Source: Sympetrum striolatum (Eukaryota; Arthropoda; Insecta; Odonata; Libellulidae). From it: DNA of 64,000 nucleotides. Shown piece after piece: positions 37,748 to 49,665 of this stretch. The position numbers and the translations under genes are program-made. Positions within the stretch are counted from its first letter, which is position 1. Every line of letters begins with the position of its first letter. The stretch is from contig OX388349.1 in assembly GCA_947579665.1 (NCBI GenBank), positions 20,864,459-20,928,458 on the forward strand, read 5' to 3'. The notes under the pieces were generated by a model. The model searched no databases, was not told the DNA's origin, and worked only from the letters and a program-made list of their open reading frames with translations.

Positions 37748-38297
37748 ATCTACGCCTACATATTTGCTCTGTAAGCAGCCATTTGGCGTACGGCACGGGG
37801 TGCATGCAGCATGACTCAACTTACCTATCGATTGCTCTCGTGAAAAATTTGCCGATGAAAACTAATTATTGACTTGACTTATATAGCTTCTATTTCCCTT
37901 ATTTTACTCGCAATTTCTGAGTGGATTTTGTAACAAGTAGAACTCACAACAACGGCTGCATCCTCTGAGAACATAATTTCTCAGAATGTATCCAGTAAAG
38001 TAAGCCTTTGTTTGCATCTCCTAAAGATTCCCATTCTATATCCTGAAGTATCTGAATAACGATCACTGATGTATCGTAACAATGTCTTTTTCCCCAATCA
38101 TGAATTCGATGATTTTCAAGAGGGTCCCATAACACTATATGCATTTTCAAGATGAGGTCTAACTATCGTAAAGTAGCATCGTTCGCGTACTTTCTGTGCT
38201 TTTAAGGTGCTTGTCCTCAAATAACTTGGATATGGGCAACCAATTTCAGGTTTTTAGTGAGAGTTACTCCATGATATTTTCCAGAGTCTTCTGTTAC
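37748..38297 (-). mobile_element. 5'-truncated CR1/Jockey-type LINE, 3' end (LINE B)
   Basis: The minus strand encodes, in changing frames, KYHGVTLTKNLKL (about 38290), YFTIVRPHLENAYSV (about 38170), VLWDPLENH, and YDTSVIVIQILQDIEWESLG (about 38060). These match the LGVTLTxxLxW, VRPHLEYAxSVWDP and YxSVxxMLxxLxWxSLExRR landmarks of non-LTR reverse transcriptase C-termini. Several frameshifts and stops are present. The 3' untranslated end on plus reads TCTACGCCTACAT, then AAGCAGCCATTTGGCGTACG and GGCACGGGGTGC, shared with the fragment at 19.4 kb. It is inactive. Confidence 0.75.
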
Positions 38298-38299
38298 TT

Positions 38300-41200
38300 A
38301 GTTTTTCCCACGATACTTTACAAGTTAATATAAAAATATTATAAATAGACTCTCCTTCGATTAAGTTAACCACAGACAATTCCCAAGTTAATCTCTATGA
38401 GATATGTGAAAGATATGGACACACATTTGCACAATTCATATATTTTCAAGTTTTCCATCGCTTGTCAGTCACATACATACTGACATTTTCCGCTTACAAG
38501 GACTGAACATTTATGTCAACATATGCGAATGAATACAATGATATTCTTGTTTGCATTCGTTTTGCAAATCACTGATGCAGGCTCTAACAAAACAGTCTTT
38601 TGCAAACAATATTTTCCCGTGTAATCGCGGCCGAAAAAGAGAAAGTTTACCAACAGTCAGCAAGCATGAGTAGCAGTTTTAATTAACTCGTTATCTATAA
38701 GTAATTAATGTCATTATCTCCGTATTTTTTAGACTATAAAATTAATTAGAATCAGAGCACATGAGATTGTTCCGTTCTTAATGAGCAGAGGAGAACTATA
38801 GAGGTAATTTACGACAGTAAACCAATGCTTACCATTCATATCCAATCGTTATTTTAAGCTCTTTATAATGGAAAAACCATTCAACAACAAACATTTATTA
38901 AAGAAATTTGTACGTATAACCTGACAGGGAAAAATGATAGAGTATTTGTTCTCTCGTAAAAGGAATTCTAATAAAAAATTAAGTATAATATAGCTACATT
39001 TATTTAATACGAAGCACGTATATTGTAAAAATCATCCATTCCAAAATTAAGTCACAAGCTTTTACATGGAAGCTAGTTGAATTTGATTAGTAAACAATTT
39101 GAATATAATTTTGCTATCGTAAGAAACAGACTAATGATTGCCAGTGTGCCATTAAAATTTATATGAATACCAGCAAAAAATCCAGAACAAAATTTTACTG
39201 GAATTTCAATAAAGAGCAAATATTTAATTTATTTTACATTTTATGAGACTTTAAATAATTAACATTATCAGTTTTAAGATATATGTGATAAAATTTAGAC
39301 GTAGGGCTGGATTTAGACGTTAGATTTTGCTGTAAATTGGTGGAATGATATTCAATTTTGAAATTATTTAACAAATCTGTAAGTTTTCATTTATACACTA
39401 GTTAGTGTTATCATTTTATTATATAATCTACATAATGAAATGGTATGTAGTTTAGTATAGGAATGAAGTAAAGTATGACTATGTGATAACTATAAATATG
39501 AGATATCTCTAGCGCATATTTATTAAAGTGGATACCAAGAGAAAGTTTTATAGATTATGACTAACATTTGAATTTTTGTGTGTGCTCTAATATTGTTTGT
39601 AAATGGAGTTTTATTATTTTTCTAAATAAATATCTCTAGGAAAATTTCTAGCACAAGGGATCTTGGAGTGTATTTGTGCTGTATGGTTTGTAAGTACAAA
39701 GCAGTAGCTGCTACCAGACAACAGTCAAAATACAATAAACAATAAACGAATAAAACTAACCACTCCATCAAAATCCACGATCAGAAAACGTGGATTTCTA
39801 CATCCACGTATTTTTATTTCGTTTCCATTCGATAACTGAAGATGGCTCGAGAAACGGGATCCAAATATCTCAAAATTAAAGACCCTAAAACACCATCAAT
39901 CTCCTCGACTCTTCCGTTCGGCCAGATACGTTCCCAATTTGTGTACTCTTCCCTAATCTGCCGGGTATCTCTGTTTCTCACGTGCGGGGGCCCCGAAGTT
40001 AAGGGTGCTTTATCGGATCGACGGATCTTATAAATATTTAAAGGCATCGCGGTCGTTTCCGACTGATGTGGCTAAGTAATACGATGGATTTTTTTACGAT
40101 TCCAGATCGGAGATGATGACGTTTTTGGAAAAGGAAATTAGTTCTTCGCTCCGAGAATTAGCATTTTGGTGGAGAAATCTGATTTCGTACCGGAATTTCC
40201 TCGTGCGCAAAAAATGAGGTTAGCAATCCCTGAGATTACTCAGAGCAGCGAATTTTGGAAAGAAGGGAGATAAAATAATGAATAATTCTGAATTTCGGGA
40301 ATAAATAATCGTCGTTTTTATCAGTGATCAAATATTTATTCTCAAGTAAATTACTATTTCCTTATATCAAGATTTGTAGAAACTTATGTTAAGCTAACAT
40401 TCAAACTATCTGCAAACAGACAAGAATCAGTTCCATTCCAAATTATACTCAATATAAGGTATATAATAGATTTAATTGGAAAATAAAACAATTGCACTGA
40501 CTAAGGCCGAACAAGGCCGTTTCAATTACCATCCCAACAATTAAGAGGAGTAATTAGATATTACTTAGGTAAAAGTTAATTTTTGGGATACCTGATAATC
40601 GTCGATCTGAACCGAAACCGGTCATGTTTTTTATGCATATGCTGAATATCGTCAATGTAATATTTTTTCAGATATCGAATCCTTATAGTTACTTTTAATA
40701 GTATTTACTAATTAAAAAATTAATTTATATGAATTGCAAAATGATTGAAGTATTTTCGCTATTCAATGGATATTTCCATTATATGATGTCAATGACATGA
40801 AATTATGACCTAAATCAATGGATATTTAAATACCTTAATCTATAAACAATCTAAGAATCAAATATTTTTATGAGCTACTTCTAATGAGCACGAACAATAA
40901 TACTTATTAATTATTCTTAATTATTACTAACCATAATGAAACAACATACAAAGAAATGTGTCAATACAAAAACAATATACCAATACCAAAACAACATATC
41001 AATTTTTCATGATGCAAGTAATAATCCAAACAACATTCTACTTCAACAGTAATTTTGACATTACATAATTATGACCATTAATACACATATACAACCCAAT
41101 ATCATTATGTACATTATGAAAAAGAGTGAAATCCAAAAATTCCTTTTTCCACGCTCCTTCCACGCCACTCAAAGCAGCTTTTTTCGGAGTATACCTGTTT

Positions 41201-44195
41201 CGGTATCGTAAATTAATGCAAGCGGTCTTACAATCCTCGGAAGTCCAAGGAGGAGGCTTACATCCACGGCGCCCAACTTCATATTGAATTCCACACGCAC
41301 TACGACTGGCATTTGTTTTATTCATTCCGTTTATGTTTTCACGGGGTGGCCGAAATCCCTGGATTCATCAGTGCGCAGGAAGAAGAGAAACAAAGGGAGC
41401 GAAAAAACTAAGAGGCAACTAAAAAAGGGAATACATTTTTTGGATTTACGGAGGGATATTTTTTCTCTGGAAGGGTGAAAGTATGAAAGGGGTGGATATG
41501 CGATTGAGGGTTCGAGGAAAGAAACTAATAAAAATGCGGAAAATGTGGAAAATGAATATGGAATAGAGCCATTATCATCAATAGATTATCTAAGCACATT
41601 CACTATATCTTCGCGTATACATTAGGTAATTTCGACGGAAGAATTAAAATTTAAGGTATTATTCCGTGCTTAAAAATACTACATGACTTATATCTTTTGT
41701 AGAATTTGCATTAATTAACCGGTTTTCGTCTTTAAATATGTGACTCAAGTCCAAAACCGCGGATTAACGACTTTAGACGAGTTTATACTTGTATACGAAA
41801 TAAGCATGCGTTTGAAATTACTTATGCGTAAAGGAAATTTTCTGAATGCAGAATAATCTTTAGCAATCTCTTTAGCCAATGTTTTCGTTCTTAAAAACAT
41901 CGAAACGCAAGCCGTCATCTATTATTTTACCTAAAGAATTGCATAAAGAATGTCAAAAATATAATTATTTGAAGCTTAGATGAAAACCTCAGAGTCGAAA
42001 ATTGTTAATTACTGCGTCTTAAAAGTTTCATTTCGATCCTCTAGAAAACTGTATCTAAACTCAGGTGTTTTCTACATAGCATAATTCGTAATCGCGTAAA
42101 TGATTAATTTCTAATTCCAACGTTGCCGATACATGAGTGATAATGGGCAGAAAGAACAATGAGAACTATTCATAATACAGAATTTTGCTTAAATTCTAGC
42201 TTAATATTTGAATGACTTACTGAGACTTTCGACACGTTTTAAATTCAAATAAAATATACTATAAGGTTATACTGATTGAAATCAAAAGGATATCAATTTA
42301 TTCCCTGAGAAGTAACAGAAGAACTTGTGATAACCAAGATACTTAGGAAAGATTGATGTTTATCATTGATAAGAGCAATAATTTATAAAAAGTAAAGTAA
42401 ACGAAATGACTAAAAACTACCCCTGAAAAACTTAAATCAACTTCTTCGTAGATACTACCGCTAAAGAAAGATTGATGTTTATTATAGAGAAGATTTATAA
42501 AAAGGAAAGTTAACGAAATTACTATAACCTAACCTTCAATTCTTTAATATACTTCTTGTTACTATTCCTTTAGTACCACTTTCCTGAATGCTTTATAATC
42601 CCACTTTTTGCTAGAAAGTAAAAAACCACAAGGGAATCAGGACTACAAAAACTTTTTCCAACAGGGGTTCCACAAGGTCCCATCATCGGACCTCCCAACT
42701 TGCAGATGCCTCTTCCCTCCATTCATATTGCCTTTTTCCCTTCGGGTTTTTCCCTATTCTCCCTCACATCTCCCTGAGGTCCAATCAGTGAAGAGGGTCG
42801 CTCCCTGCGCTGGACCGGGCTCAAGATAATTGTTAATTTATTCATAGGCGGGGAATCCTCTATCCGGATAGTTACCACGGGTCGGTATGAGAGATTTGAG
42901 AGGAAAGAGTTGGACGGATAAAGCGGGGGAAAGGATGTGCGATAGGCTTTAGGAATGAGGTGGACCAAGGAAGAGATGGCAAATCGTCCGATTAAGGGAA
43001 TCAGGATAGGGAGGTGCAATTTCAGAGGGGATGGAAAAAGAGAGGGATTAAACCGGAGGATTTTAAGCTTTGATGAAGGACTGGGCTTTTTTCTCTGCTT
43101 ACGAAATCAGCATCGGAGCTTTCATTGGGCTGCCAAGAAGCTACCAACGGATTCCTTGTGAACAGCATTATTCGTGTTCCAAGGTGTTTCCAAGCGTTCC
43201 AACGATATTCTGGTATAATGAATCACCACTTTCTCCTTCGTCGGAAATGTTATATTCATCAATGGTAATTCGATATTAGTATTCCTCAATGGTGATTTGA
43301 TCCGAGTCTACATACACAGTCTACAAATATTTGCACTGAATTTACCATAATATTAATACTACCCCGAGTTATTCTGTATGATTCACAAGTAAGTAGAAGA
43401 ATAAAATAATAATAATGTATATAAAACAATAATAAAGATAATGAAGAAAATAATTAATAATAATAATTTATTTAGAAGATGATCTAGATTTTGAACTACA
43501 CATTACCTTGAAACATTTGCTCTTTATTTGAATGAGCTCTGGAATACTAAAATAAAGAATGATGTGACCTAATGTACTAATTTTAGCCAGAATTATTCAG
43601 TTTCCTCAAATTAATATTGATCTTCTCGACTCTTAAAATTATATAAGATCATGTTTTTAAGTTTCAAATTATTTAAAATATAAATACGACACAAATTACA
43701 AATAAGGTGCATACTAAATGTAATATTACCTTTGGCCTCTAGAAATTATCAGAATGAAAAATGCATTACTATCGATAACTTCAATAATCTGGAGCTATTT
43801 CAATGAAACGACAAAATTTCATGGAAGCATCATAATGAGACAAAAGTTGGAAGTAATATCGTCCTGCCCCATGTTTTTCCTTATGCTTTGCAAATTATTT
43901 TTATGACTGCGGAAGGTAATTCAATCGACTTCTTTGTTTTATTTGAATGCCATTTCGAATTATTAAATCATAGCTACTTTAGAATACAGGAAAAAACGTT
44001 TTAGAGAATCCAAGCTTTTACTTGCACTTGACCATATTAGGTTAGAAATTCGCAGACCAGAGGCTTAAATATGGGTTTTAAATAAGAAATAATTCAACAA
44101 ATACCGTTTGCTTAACTCATTTATCACAAATGAATTGCAATAGTAAATTTTGAACAATTATGCTTTCCTCTATTTTGTTGTTATCAAGCTCTATG
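38300..44195. other. Mostly AT-rich non-coding DNA
   Basis: No gene was recognised. G+C-richer patches lie at about 39770-40260, 41130-41560 and 42640-43130. Near 39776-39815 a CCACG/CGTGG motif recurs and can form small hairpins. A simple AAT-rich stretch covers about 43400-43470. Confidence 0.5.
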
Positions 44196-44199
44196 GTAA

Positions 44200-44400
44200 G
44201 GAGCCGTAAGATATTTTCAGCTCTGAATGGAGTAAAGAGCCGCGTACGCCTGTGGGAAGCGGGTTAAATACCTTTCGAGAGCATTACTACTTTGGTGCAT
44301 GCAACCCGCACCACTCACACGAATAGTTGTTGCCTAATGTTCAGGCCCGCCCTGAATATCGGCTGATAGAGCTGAGTAGCTACTCTCTTATCGATTTTTA
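44200..44400 (+). mobile_element. tRNA-derived SINE-like element
   Basis: CTGAATGGAGTAAAGAGCCG (A-box region), CGTACGCCTGTGGGAAGC, then GGGTTAAATACC (degenerate B box, 44261-44272) give a tRNA-like head. A G+C-richer body follows (GGTGCATGCAACCCGCACC and a CAGGCCCGCCCTGAATATCG segment). The composition stands out from the AT-rich surroundings. There is no clear tail. Confidence 0.45.
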
Positions 44401-46470
44401 GACAAACATAAAATAATTATGAATAATCCTGAACGAATATCTTAACACAACAGGTTTCCACTAAAAATAAACAGCAGCGACAGCGGGAATTACAGTGAAT
44501 GGGATGAGGTGGATATTGCTATATTTAATGACAACTTGATACAAAGAAATTTATTCCAAGATAAGATTCCAAGCTATAAAGTCATTCATTGCCGAGCATA
44601 GGTTGTTCAGACAGCTATCGACTCGCACCACGAATTAATCTCTAAATTCTTGGACAGCCCGCATGAAACCTGGACGTGAAGAAAACCCGATAACGTTTAC
44701 TATTAAAGTTCCTTTCTATTCCTCCAAATCAACCAATACAAGGTTCACAGTGCTCAAAACACTTTTCTGCTGTTCACATATTATCTAAAAATTTGAATTA
44801 GGTTCAAATTATATAATTTTTAGTAAAAATTATCATTTGACAAAAATCAAATCCGAGGTATAAATACACAATCCTTATACTTCTCAATTCCTGTTTAAGA
44901 CTAAGTTAAAATTGTTTCTACAAATTTACAGTAATAGTTTAACACTAATCTGAGATCATGCTCGGATATCAGATAAAATAAATCATGAGGAGTAATTTTA
45001 CAATTTAAGAATAGTTAACATAAAATTAATGTTTAAACTACAATGTAGTAAAATACTTTCGCTTTGTACAACGAAATTATTGTAAAAGTAGCTGGGAAGA
45101 AAATAACTATACTTGCTTTAGGAGGGGTATGACGGTTATACTAGCAAAAGGGAACAAATTTTCCGTAAAAAATGCGCATCATCTTTATCATTCTCAAGGG
45201 AAAACAAATGTCCTTCAGCACAAAGGAAACCCTCCTTACAAGTTCCAGACTCATCTGACTCCATCAGTCATAGTCCGGCATGCACTAGAACAGGGAGGTA
45301 AACACCTAAATAAATCGAAATCTCTAATGAGCCGTGATTCAGTGAGAGCATCTGCCAACCGCCACGGCTAATTCTGTCCGAGTGTCCAATTAGAGGAGGC
45401 ATGTGCTGGTATTTGGCCCCACGCACCTGAGACACGCCACTGAGGAGAGTTTACCCTCCGTTACTGGACACATAAAACATGGAGGTAAAGAAAACAGAAG
45501 CTGGAACGAGCAATCTCAAAGATTTCGGTATCCCGCAGTAAACGATACCGTCTCGGCCTTAACTTTCTGATATTCCATCAATAAAACCAAATAATTTCAA
45601 GCACAATTTTTTATTTATTAATGGAATCTGACGACATGAAATAAAAATGGAGTCTGATAAAATAAACTTTTGTTAGTCTTGTGAAATTTATTTCCAGAAC
45701 GAGTAATAGTTGCATTTTCAAAATCTTCAACTTAATACTCTGTATTAACTCTGTAACTTCTCCTGCCGCTCAAAGGAAAAGACACATTTACAAAGTTTAT
45801 TCCAAATTAAATCAAACAAAGTACCGAAAAAGAGTTGTTTTTTGATAATCCGTTGATAAAGACAAAAAATATATACAAAATATATTACACACGTTAATTC
45901 AATGTTAAAATGGATACTAAATATATTCATAACTTTTATATCAATTAGGAATAATTATTTTATGTAATAGTTACATGCATTTTATTTGAAAAACGGATAT
46001 AATGTGATACGTAAAATAAGGATAAGCATATTACTTCTATTGATTTATATTATTACAGAACATTATTTAAAACAGTAAGATGCAACACCAATAAAAAAAA
46101 ACTCTGAACTAAAAACGAAATTCGACGTCGAAAGCAAGTTCAGTAAGTAAAATTCGTCCAACAGAGAAACCACTTGCTTGTATAAAATTAAGAGAAACAT
46201 AAAGTTGATATCATCGGTGAAATACCACAATTCTCGAACGTTTTGTAGAACCTCTTAATTTGATACGTAAGATCGTATTCTTATGGAAGCCTAAGGGTGG
46301 AAAATCCCTGCTAAGACAATCACCTACACCTGTTACAAATTCATTTTTAGTTTTTTTGCAACACTGTAATGCAAGATATCTCATTCTATATCCACCATAT
46401 AACTGTTAGTGCAAAATCCTGCGAAAGTGAATTCGTAAGGATTTACACTAAATAATTCCCAATTAAAAAC
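44401..46470. other. AT-rich non-coding DNA
   Basis: No gene was recognised. An island at 45160-45480 is G+C-richer, with an 80-codon open frame that resembles nothing known. Confidence 0.5.
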
Positions 46471-46479
46471 ATCCGTTTC

Positions 46480-47480
46480 GGCTACGAAAAGAAGGAAATC
46501 GGGAAGGGGTAAAGGGGACACATTTTTTCGGTGACGTCAACGCCCCTCACTTCTTCACGATTTATTACTCTTAATATCGGCTCGGTCTTAGCAAAAGCGA
46601 CGCTATCAATTATCGGCAGGGCGACGCGACTGACATCTGCCGGCGAATCGGCTCTTAACGCTTATAGGTGAGCGCGGAGGGGTGTGTGCCGTTCCTTAAA
46701 ACGTAACGAGAGGACCCGTTAAGGGGTTGGGGGCGATTTCGGAGGGAAGAATCCACCGCAATTAGCGAAAAAGGAAAACCATAAATTTCGCTCACCGCAC
46801 TTTGCGACATTCTTCTCGGGGGAGACAAAAAAATCTTTCATCGAGCATCCCAAACGCTCATATTCAGCTCCATTCGTCTCCGTGTTCGAGAATGGCATTT
46901 TAATTATAATTCTCCTTCTCGAATCCCTCCGCTCCGCTGTTATGTATTCACGTATTGTTTGCACTTTAGGAGAGGGGGGAGTAGTGGGAGAATGAATTCC
47001 GAAAACGTCAGAAATTTATAACTTGGAGGCGTATTCCAACCCGACGGCCTACATAACGACTCTTTCGCAGCTGTAATTTTCCCCCCGAAACCTCCCATTA
47101 TTTTTTATCCCGCGACTAATTATATTTGACTAATGTGTCCCCACTTCGCCGCTTTTTTTACGAGCGCTAGGTCGCGGCGATCTATTTTTTCCCGCCAAAA
47201 CTTTTTCCCGCGTTTTCGGAGCGGGCGGCGCTGCGTTTTTGTTCGCGATGGATCAACAATCGCCTCCGAATGAAAAAAGAGCGCTCGTCGGCGGAATTTT
47301 CCTTGACTCCCGCTTTAATTTCGCTTGTCGCGGAATGTTTTTATTTATCGGACGGTCTTTCTCCTTTTTGTGAGATATTGCTAAGAATATATTACGGGCG
47401 AGATTCCATCAATTTTACGTTTATATTTTACGACCGCCGAGCGGCGGTCACGTGTAACGGGATAAAGAAAGGGTTCTGAT
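46480..47480. promoter_or_regulatory. CpG-rich island, candidate regulatory region
   Basis: The most CpG-dense kilobase of the window. It contains a full CRE-type palindrome TGACGTCA (46532-46539), two E2F-like sites (TTTCCCGCCAAAA at about 47188-47200; TTTCCCGCG at about 47204-47212), and a GC hairpin GACCGCC-GAGC-GGCGGTC (about 47433-47450). A 41-codon ATG frame begins at 47249 in a good context but has no known match. CpG retention in AT-rich DNA is consistent with an unmethylated promoter or enhancer. The function is inferred. Confidence 0.4.
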
Positions 47481-48481
47481 CTGAGATGAAAGGTTAATTC
47501 TTTCAACACCGCTGAGTTATGGACCTCGGCGTATCTGCAGGGTTCCAAAAGTGCATCGAAATGCGAGATCTCGTCGCCGCTGGAAATGTTTTCGCTTTTA
47601 TTATTTCAAAAGGTCGTGGAGTTTCATATTTTAAAAAATTAATTTAAAAACGCACATATATTTTTAGGTGTATGATTATTACATGACTGAAACATATTTC
47701 AAATGCATTTAATTACTTCCGACGGAAAATATCGATTTTTACTTCCTCCATATACGTAGTATAGAGAAAGTATTGTTTTAATGAAAAAATCGACTTCGAG
47801 ATTTCAACGGAAATACATGTTTTGGGGTCCCTAGAACACGTTTTGACCATTTCGGAATGAAGGCTGTGTGTATGTGTACGTGTATGTGTGTGTGTGTATG
47901 TATGTGATTGTGGGCGCTCTAACGTGAAAACTATAGTATCCGTATCAATACCAAACCTCATACTGCACTTTGGTTGGTGTCGTTAGAGTTGATTAGTTTT
48001 TGGAGTATATCGGTTAACCGGAAGTCGAGCTTTATTTTATTGATAGTTATAAGCTCTATCAGAATCTTAATCATCTTTTTTCTCGTTGAAATGGCAGGTC
48101 CTATGGCAGTAAAAGGTAATAGAGTAGAGATTCAATTTTTATCAGCATTTACCTAATATAATGCCAAAGATATGAATTCACCGTGTACACTTCTCTTAAA
48201 ACGTATAAACATGTATTGAAATTTATTAAACATACTATTTAATCCTAAATTCTACTATTTACTACTATTAACAGTCTTCTTCTGAATTCCGGAAGTAAGC
48301 AAGGATGTACAAAATATGTTTTAACGTTGCACGATAAGGAGGGCGCCTGAAAACACTAGAGAAATCAAAAATGAACAATTTCGACACTATGGGACTCAAA
48401 GCCAAGTCTCCAACATTCAAACAAAACGACAAGGTCTCTCAAAGCACGTAAAAAACCTCTTATTCACTCTTGATAGTCCAA
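47481..48481. other. Non-coding DNA including a GT microsatellite
   Basis: A (GT/GTAT) simple repeat covers about 47864-47908. Flanking sequence (TTGGGGTCCCTAGAACACG upstream) looks like a dispersed repeat, but the family was not identified. No gene. Confidence 0.5.
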
Positions 48482-48517
48482 AAATTAAATATTCACTACT
48501 ACAGAATAATAAATACG

Positions 48518-48518
<1 letters not shown>
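48482..48518 (+). repeat. 37-bp inverted repeat, left copy
   Basis: The 37 bases starting AAATTAAATATTCACTACT and ending AATAATAAATACGT match perfectly, in inverted orientation, positions 57691-57727. The two copies bracket the whole Y0-X1-H-X2-X3 block about 9.2 kb apart. Confidence 0.8.

Positions 48519-48522
<4 letters not shown>

Positions 48523-48560
<38 letters not shown>
48523..48560. repeat. (TA)n microsatellite
   Basis: An uninterrupted TA run directly abuts the Y0 3' terminus. The other Y units adjoin similar TA runs (about 61313-61334, 62480-62520). Confidence 0.9.
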
Positions 48561-48561
<1 letters not shown>

Positions 48562-48562
<1 letters not shown>

Positions 48563-49660
48563 GAGTAAAATGTTGCTTGCATACTGCAAGCAGATCGACA
48601 ACACTATTTTCATGTCGGCATCATATCGGGACGGCAATCAAAAGAAAAAAATGGATTGAAAATTTTCTTAAAATTCGCTGAAATTCCATCGTCTGGCATC
48701 GAACCCGGGTCTTTACTGTGAACTTACTATGCAGCACAATAGAACATCACCATCTCTAACTATGTGTGGAAATTCAAGCAGAAATATGGGCTACAACTGC
48801 CTCAAAAGACGTTCTAATTTTCACGAATTTAAATGGCTCTCTGGATTCGAACCAAGGACGATCTTGGAAATCTAAATTATGTTTTTGAAAGTTATTTATG
48901 ATCTCTATCTATATGCCGAATTTGAAGTTTCTGTATTATTGGCAAAGGTTTCAAAATAATTCCTAAAAATAGGATCAACTTCTGATTGCAGAGACACCTG
49001 GTGTCGAACCCAGGATACATTGATAGCTGTGAATGCACTGTTTGATTTGTATGGACTTGATCTTTCTATATGCAAAGTTTGAAGTCGATATCGTGCCGGG
49101 AAGTACCTAAAATTTGTTTCCGTTATCTCCGTAAGAAATGCATTGAGGAATGTTAATGGCCCTCTGGGATCGAACCAAGGACCATCAGCGAATATCAAAA
49201 ATTCGATTATGATATATTTTTATGGTATCTAACCTCAGACCGAATTTCAAGTTTCTATGCCATCGGAAAAGGGTCCAAAAAAAATCTTAAAAATCGCCGC
49301 AATGCATTTTAAACGGCCGATTTTTGCCCCGACCTAGAATCGAACCATGGACAATATTCGAAAATATCTTTTTGATTTTCGTTGGATATCCACGGCATCA
49401 AGCGGTCCATAGAATTTCAACTCCTTCCTTTTCCGGGAAGTGCCTCAAAAAAAATTTCGAAAATCCTCACCATGTATCCTTATGGAGAAAATCGGGACTT
49501 TGGGGCCCTCTGGAATCGAACCCATGACACTGAGACTCAAGGTCAGATTTTTTCTGGAGGTTACCCGTCATGGCCATAACGTCGTAAAAATTTCAATTCG
49601 ATGGCACTTGTGGAACATGGTTAAACTTTTGATCCCCTATGAATGAGTGTATATATATAT
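48562..49660 (-). mobile_element. Helitron-like unit Y0 with six B-box-like monomers
   Basis: On the minus strand the 3' end reads hairpin GCTTGCAGTATGCAAGC (48575-48591), then AACATTTTA and CTCG, then T. This is the Helitron 3' layout, except that the canonical CTRR is CTCG. The body is six diverged monomers of ~163 bp, each with a TCGAACC motif (the B box GGTTCGA on the minus strand) at 48699, 48847, 49014, 49170, 49340 and 49516. Surrounding consensus pieces include ATCGGGAAAGGTCC, AAAAATCGCC, AAACGGCCGATTTT and CCTCTGGGATCGAACC. No open frame of note. The right end abuts the X1 terminus. Confidence 0.65.
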
Positions 49661-49665
49661 AGGTA

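Noticed and set aside
41038..41325. 95-codon minus-strand frame with several cysteines
   Set aside because: No recognisable cysteine-rich domain pattern and no splice or promoter context.
47713..47961. Open frame with a THTHT-type repeat
   Set aside because: Product of the GT microsatellite.
48699..49522. Regularly spaced short motifs resembling a CRISPR array or a tRNA gene cluster
   Set aside because: Monomers are ~163 bp and diverged throughout, with no identical direct repeats. The T-arm-like motifs lack acceptor stems and convincing A boxes.
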